The notes: a model not told the origin generated them from the sequence alone. Shown: positions 1-7,017, numbered from the stretch's first letter. The stretch: 9,231 nucleotides of DNA from Candidatus Auribacterota bacterium (GCA_016929035.1 JAFGJP010000099.1:1-9231), one strand, 5' to 3'. Numbers and translations: made by a program.

Positions 1-76
1 AAGAAGAATAAAATAATATATTAAAAACCTTATGCTCTTTCGCCGGGAGTTAAAAAAGCCCTGAGGAGCAATTGTG

Positions 77-100
77 ACATTGATGTAAAACATTATGTTT
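77..100. promoter_or_regulatory. Small tandem palindromes in the ricT leader
   Basis: The leader before ricT carries two short inverted repeats in tandem: ACATTGATGT at 77-86 and AAACATTATGTTT at 88-100, whose shared ACATT cores start 13 bases apart. The second has perfect 6-base arms around a central T. They could be an operator for the ricT operon, but AT-rich intergenic DNA yields such palindromes by chance. A weak promoter-like pair overlaps them (TTGTGA at 72-77, TATGTT at 94-99, 16-base spacer), too degenerate to call. Any plus-strand gene entering from the left edge must stop by base 24, so 25-135 is non-coding on this strand. Confidence 0.25.
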
Positions 101-135
101 AACCACTGAACATTAACGAGTAGCGTGAATTAAAA

Positions 136-957
136 ATGAAAAAAGCACTGGTAAGAAACAGAAGGCAAGGCCGCATAGATGTCTATCTGACAGATATCGA
201 AGATCTGGAGTGCCACGACATGTGCATTCTTACAACTGACAGGGGATTCGATTACGGGACCTTCGTAAGGTATTGCGGAGAATCGGAAAGCGACGAAAAA
301 CAGGATAACCTTCCGAAGATCGAAAGAAGAGCCAACCAGCAGGACAGGCGAAAAATCGAACAGAATATGATAGAAGAGAAAAAAGGAATCGAGATATGCC
401 AGAAAAAGATCAAGGACCTGAAAAAAGACATGAAGCTCGTCTCCGTCGAATACACTTTTGACAAGACAAAGATGATCTTTTATTTCACGGCAAAAGGGCG
501 GATCGACTTTCGCGATCTTGTCAAAGAGCTGGCTTCAACCTTCAAAACACGCATCGAGCTGAGGCAGATCGGCGTGCGCGACGAGTCAAAGATCATCGGC
601 GGCCTGGGCCCATGCGGAAGGATGCTCTGCTGCTGCTCCTGGATAAGGGAGTTTGATGCTGTCAACATCAAGATGGCCAAGACCCAGAGGCTTTCCCTTA
701 ACCCGGAGAAGATTTCCGGGCTGTGCGGCCGTCTTCTGTGCTGCCTGCGGTATGAGTACTTCACCTATAAATTCTATGAAGGGAAGATCCCTCTTGAAGG
801 AAGCTTTGTCAAGTACAAGGGGGAAATCGGCCAGGTGGAGAGCGTCAATATCCTGAAGGGAACTCTCAGCGTGCGCTTTAACGATGACAGGAAGATCGAG
901 ATCAACGGTGAAGAGGCCAAGGTCGTTGAGAAAAAAACAAAGAACAAAGAGGATTGA
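136..957 (+). CDS. ricT: RicT (YaaT/PSP1 family) regulatory iron-sulfur protein
   Basis: This 273-residue protein matches the PSP1/RicT family. In Bacillus subtilis RicT acts in the cytoplasm with RicA and RicF as an Fe-S complex influencing RNase Y-dependent RNA maturation, sporulation and competence; its role in diderm bacteria is less clear. The sequence shows a basic N-terminus, a charged helical stretch around residues 60-100, the PSP1 domain to about 155, and then the family's cysteine signature: LGPCGRMLCCC (C160, C165-C167) and GLCGRLLCC (C197, C202, C203). The set is complete, so cluster binding is plausible. Length is usual for the family. The start at 136 is the first ATG giving the conserved N-terminus, but no good Shine-Dalgarno precedes it. 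metG follows after 7 bases, matching the known linkage of ricT homologues with holB and metG. Neither ricA nor ricF is in the window. Confidence 0.93.
   Translation: MKKALVRNRRQGRIDVYLTDIEDLECHDMCILTTDRGFDYGTFVRYCGESESDEKQDNLPKIERRANQQDRRKIEQNMIEEKKGIEICQKKIKDLKKDMKLVSVEYTFDKTKMIFYFTAKGRIDFRDLVKELASTFKTRIELRQIGVRDESKIIGGLGPCGRMLCCCSWIREFDAVNIKMAKTQRLSLNPEKISGLCGRLLCCLRYEYFTYKFYEGKIPLEGSFVKYKGEIGQVESVNILKGTLSVRFNDDRKIEINGEEAKVVEKKTKNKED
946..952 (+). promoter_or_regulatory. Ribosome binding site of metG
   Basis: AAAGAGG lies inside the last codons of ricT, 12 bases before the ATG at 965. It supports 965 as the metG start over the in-frame ATG at 884, which would add 27 basic residues translated from inside ricT that resemble no synthetase N-terminus. 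The spacing is on the long side. Confidence 0.55.
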
Positions 958-964
958 TGCTGAT

Positions 965-2509
965 ATGGGCGGCAAAAAAAAATTCTACATCACGACAGCA
1001 ATTGATTACGTGAATTCCCGCCCTCATATCGGAACAGCCTATGAAAAAATAGCGGCCGACGCCCTGGCAAGGTTCCATCGCGTTATGGGTCAAGACGTAA
1101 TGTTCCTCATAGGAACGGACGAGCACAGCCTTAACGTTCAAAAGCAGGCCGATAAGCTGGGACTTGCTCCTCTCAAGTACTGCGACGACATGGCCCTTGA
1201 GTTTGAGGGAACCTGGAAAAAGCTCTCTGTCTCCTACGACGATTTTATCCGGACAACCGAGCCGAGACACGAAGAAACCGTGAGAGACTTTTTCAATATC
1301 ATGCACAAAAAGGGCGATATCTACGAGGGCGTTTATGAAGGTCATTACTGCGAGTCCTGCGAAGCTTTTCTTAAAGATGCTGACCTCGATGACGAAAAAT
1401 GCAGGGTGCACGGTCTGCGCCCAAGCTGGATAAAAGAACAAAATTATTTTTTCAGGCTTTCGGCTTACAGCGAAAAACTTCTCAGCCATATTGAGGCCCA
1501 TAAGGACTTTATCCTTCCGGATATCCGAAGAAACGAGATCGTCAACGTCATCAGGGGCGGGCTGGAAGACATCAGCATATCCAGAAGCTCCGTTTCATGG
1601 GGCATTTCTCTTCCTCAGGACCCGAAGCAGGTCATTTACGTCTGGTTCGACGCTTTGATCAACTATGTTTCAGGCGCGGGTTACGTCAGCGACCGGGAAA
1701 AGTTCAAGACTTACTGGCCGGCTGACCTTCACGTCATCGGAAAAGATATCACACGCTTTCACTGCGTGATATGGCCCGCTATGCTGATGTCAGTGGGGCT
1801 TCCTCTGCCCAGGACCGTTTTCGGCCATGGCTTTGTTTCCATTGAAGGAGAAAAGATGAGCAAGACCAGAGGTACGGTCGTTTACCCGGTGGAGATCGCC
1901 GAGACCTACGGCGCCGATGCCTTGAGATATTTTCTCCTGAGAGAGATCCCGTTTGACAGGGACGGCGACTTTTCCATCGAAAAGCTCGAAACGAGATATA
2001 ACGCTGATCTCGCGAACGATCTGGGAAACCTGCTCAGCCGGGTGGTCACGCTGGCTGAAAAAAAACTGCAGGGCATGGTCAAGCGGAAAGAAACAGCCTC
2101 CGATGCCCTGGACAATGATCTTAAAAAATCAGCTGAAAGTGCGCTCAATCAGCTTATTTTCAGCATGGAGTCTTTCGCGATTCACGAAGCCGTCCGGTCC
2201 GCATGGGACTTTATCCAGAGATGCAACCGGTACATCGAGGAAACCGCCCCATGGGCGCTCATGAAAGACCCGTCCCGGCAGGAGAGGTTTGAAGAGGTTA
2301 TCTACAACCTTGTAGAATCGCTCCGGTGGATAGGCGGAATGATCTTTCCTTTTGTTCCTTCGACATCAGAAAGACTTTTCGAGCAATTGGGCCTTGGCGC
2401 GGGCTACGTAAAAAAGATCGTCTTAAAAGACTTTTCATGGGACGCGGGACCTGATGTTTATCATGTTGTCAAAAAAGATCCTCTCTTCCCTCGTCTGGAA
2501 AAAAAATAA
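965..2509 (+). CDS. metG: Methionyl-tRNA synthetase
   Basis: This class I aminoacyl-tRNA synthetase charges tRNA-Met and initiator tRNA with methionine in the cytoplasm. The 514-residue product starts MGGKKKFYITTAIDYVNSRP. The ATP-binding HIGH motif appears as PHIGT (residues 20-24), followed by IGTDEH (49-54). A zinc knuckle in the connecting domain uses C129, C132, C146 and H149, the single-knuckle arrangement seen in Thermus-type enzymes. GKDITRFH starts at 259, and the KMSKS loop is EKMSKT (296-301). The rest is the helical anticodon-binding domain, including a W-containing segment near 'SAWDFIQRCNRYI'. There is no C-terminal Trbp111/EMAP-like tRNA-binding domain; such short forms are common, with the domain absent or encoded separately. 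The gene lies 7 bases after ricT and is presumably co-transcribed. All catalytic motifs are intact, so identity is very secure. Confidence 0.98.
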   Translation: MGGKKKFYITTAIDYVNSRPHIGTAYEKIAADALARFHRVMGQDVMFLIGTDEHSLNVQKQADKLGLAPLKYCDDMALEFEGTWKKLSVSYDDFIRTTEPRHEETVRDFFNIMHKKGDIYEGVYEGHYCESCEAFLKDADLDDEKCRVHGLRPSWIKEQNYFFRLSAYSEKLLSHIEAHKDFILPDIRRNEIVNVIRGGLEDISISRSSVSWGISLPQDPKQVIYVWFDALINYVSGAGYVSDREKFKTYWPADLHVIGKDITRFHCVIWPAMLMSVGLPLPRTVFGHGFVSIEGEKMSKTRGTVVYPVEIAETYGADALRYFLLREIPFDRDGDFSIEKLETRYNADLANDLGNLLSRVVTLAEKKLQGMVKRKETASDALDNDLKKSAESALNQLIFSMESFAIHEAVRSAWDFIQRCNRYIEETAPWALMKDPSRQERFEEVIYNLVESLRWIGGMIFPFVPSTSERLFEQLGLGAGYVKKIVLKDFSWDAGPDVYHVVKKDPLFPRLEKK

Positions 2510-2513
2510 AGAA

Positions 2514-2558
2514 AACATTAAACGTGTAAAGCATTTGCTAACGACTAAAGAGTAACGG
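2514..2558. repeat. Possible degenerate repeat remnant between metG and the tatD-like gene
   Basis: The 62-base gap after metG contains AACATTAAACGTG (2514-2526) and then TAACGACTAAAGAGTAACGG (2539-2558), which itself holds two TAACG units. The ricT leader has a related string, AACATTAACGAGTAGCGTG at 109-127. Shared words in similar positions suggest traces of a dispersed intergenic repeat, but they are short and AT-rich, so coincidence cannot be excluded from one window. Confidence 0.3.
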
Positions 2559-2571
2559 CTGACCACCGCAT

Positions 2572-3957
2572 ATGTACTTCGATTCACACTGCCACCTGGC
2601 ATTTGAAGAGTTTGAGAGCGATATTGATGATGTTCTGAAAAGAGCTTCAGAAAAAAATATCAGGATCATCACATCAGGCGATTCTCCTGAAGGCTCAAGA
2701 AAAGTCATTTCTCTTGTCAAAGAAAAGAGAAAGACGCATCCACATCTTTACGCGACGGCCGGCTTTCACCCTTACGGCGCAGATCTTTTTTCGCCATCTC
2801 TTATAGACGATTACAGCAAGATGCTGAAAGACGACGTCGTCGTCGGGCTCGGCGAAGTGGGGCTGGACTACTACAGAAAGAACGCGGCGCCTGAAAACCA
2901 ACGGAGCGCTTTCAGAAGATTTCTCGAGCTTTCTGTAAGGGAAGATGTTCCTCTAGTGATCCACAACAGGAACAGTGAGGAAGACCTCATCCGGATCCTC
3001 GAAGAATCGGGCAGGCAGGCGTTCAGGGGAGTTATTCACTGCTTTTCGTCAGGAAACAGAGATCACGCGAGGGCTTTTCTCAAGAAAGGCTTCATGATAT
3101 CCTTTGCCGGGCAGGTGACGTTTACGAAAGCTGACAACGTGCGCGACGCGGTTCTCTCCATCCCTCTGAATTCACTGCTCATCGAGACAGACGCTCCGTA
3201 TCTGGCGCCGCAGGAAAAAAGAGGAAAAAGAAACGAGCCATCTTACGTGGTGTACACGGCGGAAAAAATAGCAAAGCTGCGCGGCTTTTTCAAAGAGGAT
3301 ATCGGGCGCATCACTCATCTGAACGCGCTGAAGCTTTTCCGGATAGAGGACAAAGACGCTTTCTCTCCCAGAGCCGTTTACCGGGTCCGCGACTCTCTTT
3401 ATATCAACCTAACAAACCGCTGTCCCAACAGATGCGCGTTCTGCATGAAGCAGAAAGATCATCTTGTTCTGGGCTACAACCTGAAGCTGGAAAAAGAGCC
3501 TGATGCCGATGATATTATAAAGGGAGTGGAGAAAGAAAAAGGATTCCGGGAAATCGTCTTCTGCGGCCTCGGAGAGCCCTCGTGCCGTCTCGACGTCCTG
3601 AAAAAGCTGGGGAAACATTTTAAAGAAAAGGGGCACATGGTCCGGCTGAACACGAACGGCCTCGGAAGCCTCATTAACAGGAGAAATATCGTAAGCGAGC
3701 TCAAAGACGCAGTTGACGCTGTTTCCGTCAGCCTCAACGCTCATGACAATAGCACCTACATCCGGCTCTGCTGTCCGGAGTACGGAGAACGGTCTTTTGA
3801 AGCTGTTCTTGATTTTATTCGCGAAGCATCAATGATCATGCCGACAAAAGTGACCGTTGTTGACAACGCGCAAGTAAATGTTGAAAAATGCAGAAAAATT
3901 TTAGAAAATCTAAATGTTTCTTTTCGCGTCAGGGAAGAATATTATAAAGAGATATAA
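2572..3957 (+). CDS. TatD-family metal-dependent hydrolase fused to a radical SAM domain
   Basis: A 461-residue two-domain protein. Residues 1-258 are a TatD-type amidohydrolase, a family of cytoplasmic metal-dependent DNases. All metal-ligand motifs are present: DSHCH (H6, H8), GEVGLDYY (E95), VIHNR (H131), IHCFSS (H156) and ETDAPY (D207). After a short linker, residues about 275-461 form a compact radical SAM domain with NRCPNRCAFC giving the CX3CX2C cluster ligands C284, C288 and C291, a GE motif in CGLGEP, and a LNTNG strand. Fusion or adjacency of TatD with this radical SAM type is, from memory, an annotated but functionally undefined family (TatD-associated radical SAM), so the second reaction is unknown. 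The join is a continuous reading frame. The start is firm because TatD proteins begin at this motif, yet no Shine-Dalgarno is visible. The gene follows metG by 62 bases, mirroring metS-yabD in Bacillus. Confidence 0.93.
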   Translation: MYFDSHCHLAFEEFESDIDDVLKRASEKNIRIITSGDSPEGSRKVISLVKEKRKTHPHLYATAGFHPYGADLFSPSLIDDYSKMLKDDVVVGLGEVGLDYYRKNAAPENQRSAFRRFLELSVREDVPLVIHNRNSEEDLIRILEESGRQAFRGVIHCFSSGNRDHARAFLKKGFMISFAGQVTFTKADNVRDAVLSIPLNSLLIETDAPYLAPQEKRGKRNEPSYVVYTAEKIAKLRGFFKEDIGRITHLNALKLFRIEDKDAFSPRAVYRVRDSLYINLTNRCPNRCAFCMKQKDHLVLGYNLKLEKEPDADDIIKGVEKEKGFREIVFCGLGEPSCRLDVLKKLGKHFKEKGHMVRLNTNGLGSLINRRNIVSELKDAVDAVSVSLNAHDNSTYIRLCCPEYGERSFEAVLDFIREASMIMPTKVTVVDNAQVNVEKCRKILENLNVSFRVREEYYKEI

Positions 3958-3966
3958 AAAACAGAC

Positions 3967-4023
3967 CATAGGTCACGGGTCATAGGCCATTTCTAAAAGC
4001 TTTTATACCGCCTGTCACCTGTC
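3967..4023. repeat. Intergenic imperfect inverted repeat, copy A
   Basis: The left arm CATAGGTCACGGGTCA (3967-3982) contains a direct GGTCA/GGGTCA doublet, followed by TAGG. The right arm CCTGTCACCTGTC (4011-4023) is roughly its reverse complement: 9 of 12 positions agree between ATAGGTCACGGG and the reverse complement of CCTGTCACCTGT. The spacer holds the perfect palindrome TAAAAGCTTTTA (3994-4005). A second copy with the same arms occurs at 9033-9095. It looks like a dispersed, non-coding intergenic element; no open frame or transposase is linked to it. It sits between the TatD-radical SAM gene and the ROK kinase. Confidence 0.7.
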
Positions 4024-4036
4024 GCCGTTTCTTGTT

Positions 4037-4042
4037 AGGAGA
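4037..4042 (+). promoter_or_regulatory. Ribosome binding site of the ROK kinase gene
   Basis: AGGAGA lies 4 bases before the ATG at 4047. It fixes that start in preference to the in-frame TTG at 4032, which lies upstream of the site and would add five residues (MLGDF) not expected ahead of the ROK nucleotide-binding strand. Confidence 0.85.
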
Positions 4043-4046
4043 TTTT

Positions 4047-5000
4047 ATGCCTTCCGCCATAGGGATAGATTTCGGGGGCACGAACACAAAGGTCGCCATT
4101 GTCACAGAGAGCGGCAGTATAAAAAGCAAGACATCTTTTGAAACAGGTTCGCCTTTCAGCAGGGATAAATGGATCCAGTCCCTGAATAAAAAAATTGCTG
4201 ACCTCCAGAAGAAAAATCCATCGGATGTTCCGCTGGGGATAGGGATCGGCATTGCTGCTCTTGTCGATCCTGAAAAAAAGACCGTCCTCCATGCGCCTAA
4301 CATTACCGGCATCGACGGCTGGGAAATGGGCAAGGACCTTGAAAAGCATTTTCAGATGCCGGTAAAGATAGACAACGACGTCAACGCTGTTGCCCTCGGG
4401 GAACATATTTTTAAAAAAACAGGCGGCGCCAGGAATATTGTCGTGCTTACTCTGGGCACCGGAGTAGGGGGAGGGCTTATTCTGGGAGGCCGCCTCTACA
4501 GGGGCTCCCGTTTTATCGCAGGCGAGCTCGGACACATCACGATAAACGAAAAAGGGCCGCGCTGCAGCTGCGGCAACACGGGATGCGCAGAGGCCTATCT
4601 CGGCAACCAGAGGATCGTATCCAATTTTAAAGAGCTGCTGAAAAAAGGCAGAAGATCGCTTCTTGAAAAAAGCGTTCAAAAAGGAGAGAACCTGACGCCT
4701 CAGCTCATCTACGAAGCCGCTAAAAACGGAGACGAAGCATCGCTGCAAATATGGGAAGGTGTCGCCGAGCATCTGGCTACGCTTCTCTCAAGCGTGATCA
4801 ACCTTCTCAACCCGGACAGGATCATCATCGGCGGGGGCGTTGCCAATGCGTTTGACCTGATCGAAAAGCCCCTTTGGGAGCACCTGAAAAAAAGAGCTCT
4901 CAAGGATGCCCTCAATGGTCTGGTGATCGAAAGATCGCACCTGGGCTCGGATGCGGGCGTCATAGGCGCTGCAAGCCTTGTCCTGGAAAAGGAGATATAA
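4047..5000 (+). CDS. ROK-family sugar kinase (glucokinase-like)
   Basis: This 317-residue protein belongs to the ROK family, whose kinases phosphorylate glucose, N-acetylmannosamine, N-acetylglucosamine or fructose with ATP in the cytoplasm. It starts with the phosphate-binding strand GIDFGGTNTKVAIV (6-19). The catalytic region IDNDVNAVALGE spans 108-119 with D111 as the likely base, and the second phosphate loop is LTLGTGVGGG (134-143). The sugar-contacting EXGH motif is E160-H163. The zinc site uses H163 with CSCGNTGC (C173, C175, C180), which marks kinases rather than degenerate repressors; there is no N-terminal helix-turn-helix, so this is not a NagC/XylR-type regulator. Substrate cannot be set from sequence; glucokinase is the default reading. 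The stop is 3 bases from the next epimerase start, so a role supplying sugar phosphates for nucleotide-sugar synthesis is a reasonable inference. Confidence 0.93.
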   Translation: MPSAIGIDFGGTNTKVAIVTESGSIKSKTSFETGSPFSRDKWIQSLNKKIADLQKKNPSDVPLGIGIGIAALVDPEKKTVLHAPNITGIDGWEMGKDLEKHFQMPVKIDNDVNAVALGEHIFKKTGGARNIVVLTLGTGVGGGLILGGRLYRGSRFIAGELGHITINEKGPRCSCGNTGCAEAYLGNQRIVSNFKELLKKGRRSLLEKSVQKGENLTPQLIYEAAKNGDEASLQIWEGVAEHLATLLSSVINLLNPDRIIIGGGVANAFDLIEKPLWEHLKKRALKDALNGLVIERSHLGSDAGVIGAASLVLEKEI

Positions 5001-5003
5001 GGA

Positions 5004-5996
5004 ATGACTGTTCTTGTCACAGGCGGAGCCGGGTTTATCGGCTCGCATCTTTGCGTCTCTCTTCTCAAGCAGGGACACCGGGTGGTCGTCATCGATAATT
5101 TTAATGACTTTTATCCTGTCGTAATCAAGCGCGACAACGCGCGCATACTGAAGGAGTTTGAAAACTGCGTTATTCATGAGAAAGATATTACAAATGAAAA
5201 AGATGTCATGGGCATCTTTTCACGCGAGTTGCCGGAGTGCGTGTATCACCTTGCCGCCTGCGCAGGCGTCCGGCCGTCGCTCAAGCAGCCGTTCCTTTAT
5301 GAAAAAGTCAACGTGGTCGGAACGATGAACATCCTCGAGGCGTCGAGAAAATACGGAGTGAAAAAATTTATTTTCGGCTCCTCGTCCTCTGTCTACGGCG
5401 AAAGGGAAAAAGTGCCCTTCAGAGAAGACGACCTCCTTAATAATATTGTTTCACCTTATGCCGCGACCAAGGCTGCCGGCGAGCACTTCTGCCGATGCTA
5501 CCATTCCCTTTACGGGCTGAACACTATCGTCCTGAGGTTTTTCACGGTCTACGGCCCGAGGCAGCGGCCGGAAATGGCTGTCTGCAAGTTCGCCCGCATG
5601 ATAGATTCCGGAGAGAAGATCACGGTCTACGGCGACGGCACCTCGAGCAGGGATTACACGTTTATCGACGACATCGTCCAGGGCCTTCTTGGCTGCCTGG
5701 ACGCTGATCTGAAATTTGACATCATCAATCTCGGGGAAGCCACCACGATCTATCTCAGCGACCTTGTCAGGATCATAGAAAAGCACATGGGGATGCAGGC
5801 AAAGATCGAATACGGCGAATGCCAGAAGGGAGATGTTTCCCGCACGTTTGCCGACATCACGAAAGCAAGGAATCTCATCGGGTACGATCCGCAGGTTAAC
5901 ATCGAAGAGGGCGTGAAAAAGTTTGTCAGCTGGTACAAAAGCAGCTATTCGAACGGCATCTACAGGGGCCAAAAATCATTAATGAAAAATAAGTAA
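5004..5996 (+). CDS. NAD-dependent epimerase, UDP-glucuronate 4-epimerase-like
   Basis: A 330-residue extended short-chain dehydrogenase/reductase that would interconvert a nucleotide sugar in the cytoplasm by transient oxidation with bound NAD. The Rossmann motif is GGAGFIGSH (7-15). The acidic strand end DNFNDFY (31-37) followed by KRDNA resembles UDP-glucuronate 4-epimerases. HLAA lies at 82-85, SSSSVYGE at 126-133 supplies the catalytic serine, and PYAATKAAGE contains the catalytic Y152 and K156. RFFTVYGPRQRPEMA (178-192) is typical of the UDP-glucuronate/UDP-galacturonate epimerase group, while GalE and dTDP-glucose dehydratases differ here. Substrate remains an inference. The ATG at 5004 is preceded by AAGGAG at 4989-4994, inside the end of the kinase gene, with a 9-base gap, so the two genes are likely coupled. 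The last dozen residues look like a poorly conserved tail. Confidence 0.93.
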   Translation: MTVLVTGGAGFIGSHLCVSLLKQGHRVVVIDNFNDFYPVVIKRDNARILKEFENCVIHEKDITNEKDVMGIFSRELPECVYHLAACAGVRPSLKQPFLYEKVNVVGTMNILEASRKYGVKKFIFGSSSSVYGEREKVPFREDDLLNNIVSPYAATKAAGEHFCRCYHSLYGLNTIVLRFFTVYGPRQRPEMAVCKFARMIDSGEKITVYGDGTSSRDYTFIDDIVQGLLGCLDADLKFDIINLGEATTIYLSDLVRIIEKHMGMQAKIEYGECQKGDVSRTFADITKARNLIGYDPQVNIEEGVKKFVSWYKSSYSNGIYRGQKSLMKNK

Positions 5997-6033
5997 AATT
6001 AATGTATGATATGAACTTTCCAAAGGAGAAGAC

Positions 6034-7017
6034 ATGAAAGTACTGATTACCGGCGGCGCGGGTTTTATCGGCTCACATCTTGCAGAAGCTCTGTTAGACA
6101 AAGGACACAGTGTCCGCATAATCGACAACCTCTCGACAGGACACATCGACAATATCAAGCATCTTGAAAAAAATCCCCAGTTTGAATTTATTTATGACTC
6201 TATCCTGAACTACAAGATGATAGAAAGAGCTTTTGATGAAGTCAGGTTCGTGTTTCACCTGGCTGCCTCTGTCGGCGTCAAATACATACTGGAAAATCAG
6301 GTAGACAGCATCATCACGAACATCCGGGGAACGGAGATCGTGCTCGATCTTGCATCCAAAAGGCAGTGCGGCGTCATGTTTGCGTCGACTTCGGAGATCT
6401 ACGGAAGAAACGATACCGGCACCCTTGCCGAAGAAAGCAACCGAATCATGGGTGCGACCACCGTCCACCGATGGAGCTACGCGACATCCAAGGCGCTTGA
6501 TGAATACATGGCGCTTGCTTTCCACAGGGAGAGAGCCGTTCCTCTTCGAATTGTCCGCTTTTTCAACGTCTGCGGCCCTCGCCAGACAGGCCGGTACGGA
6601 ATGGTCGTCCCGCGTTTTGTCAAAAGCGCGCTGGCCAATGATCCCATAACCGTTCACGGCGACGGGAAGCAGGTCAGGAGCTTCACGCATGTCAAGGACG
6701 CTGTCGCAGCGGTCATGATGGTCTTTGAAAACAAGAAAGCCGAAGGCGGGATCTACAATATCGGCAGCGAGAACGTTATCAGCATATGGGAGCTGGCTGT
6801 AAAAATCAAAGAGCTTTTAAAAAGCAAATCGGAAATCAAGTTCGTTTCTTACCATGATGTCTACCCGGAAGGATTCGAAGACATGAAAAGGCGCGTGCCC
6901 GACATCACAAAGATCAAAAGAGAGCTTGGCTTTGAAGCTCAACATACGATGGATCAGATCATTGAAGATATAGCCCGTCATATAAGGGGAAACAAAGATG
7001 AAAAGGCTGAAAATTAA
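6034..7017 (+). CDS. NAD-dependent nucleotide-sugar epimerase/dehydratase (extended SDR)
   Basis: A 327-residue extended SDR enzyme, paralogous to the gene before it but clearly diverged. It shows GGAGFIGSH (7-15), DNLSTGH (31-37) as in UDP-glucose 4-epimerases, FHLAASVGV (74-82), STSEIYG (118-124) with the catalytic Ser/Thr region, and WSYATSK with Y149 and K153. RFFNVCGPRQTGRYGM at 175-190 is shared by a subgroup often labelled UDP-glucose 4-epimerase, with partial likeness to UDP-glucuronate decarboxylases, so either 4-epimerisation or a decarboxylase/dehydratase reaction is possible. AAAGGAG at 6022-6028 lies 5 bases before the start, a strong ribosome site. The gene is 37 bases after the first epimerase, and its 3' end overlaps lptD by 20 bases. 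Together with its neighbours it probably supplies activated sugars for LPS or surface polysaccharide. Confidence 0.92.
   Translation: MKVLITGGAGFIGSHLAEALLDKGHSVRIIDNLSTGHIDNIKHLEKNPQFEFIYDSILNYKMIERAFDEVRFVFHLAASVGVKYILENQVDSIITNIRGTEIVLDLASKRQCGVMFASTSEIYGRNDTGTLAEESNRIMGATTVHRWSYATSKALDEYMALAFHRERAVPLRIVRFFNVCGPRQTGRYGMVVPRFVKSALANDPITVHGDGKQVRSFTHVKDAVAAVMMVFENKKAEGGIYNIGSENVISIWELAVKIKELLKSKSEIKFVSYHDVYPEGFEDMKRRVPDITKIKRELGFEAQHTMDQIIEDIARHIRGNKDEKAEN
6984..6989 (+). promoter_or_regulatory. Ribosome binding site of lptD
   Basis: AAGGGG, 8 bases before the ATG at 6998, lies within the coding end of the upstream epimerase. It supports an lptD start that overlaps its neighbour by 20 bases and gives a proper signal peptide. 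Confidence 0.7.

Noticed and set aside
40..70. Possible terminator of an upstream gene around GGGAGTTAAAAAAGCCC
   Set aside because: Only a 3-base GGG/CCC stem is visible and no T run follows, so it does not qualify as a terminator.
884..964. Upstream in-frame extension of metG by 27 codons from an ATG inside ricT
   Set aside because: The added residues are highly basic, overlap ricT in another frame and match no MetRS N-terminus. The ATG at 965 has a ribosome site and gives the usual start before the HIGH motif.
902..1501. Minus-strand open frame of 199 codons opposite ricT end and metG start
   Set aside because: Spans the junction of two well-supported plus-strand genes and its translation resembles no known protein.
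4035..4772. Minus-strand open frame of 245 codons opposite the ROK kinase
   Set aside because: It lies wholly antisense to a gene with all ROK motifs, has no recognisable domain or ribosome site, and is explained by codon-bias mirroring.
5004..7017. Recent tandem duplication of the two epimerase genes
   Set aside because: Nucleotide likeness is limited to the Rossmann motif; the proteins differ in catalytic context and C-terminal halves, so the duplication, if any, is ancient.
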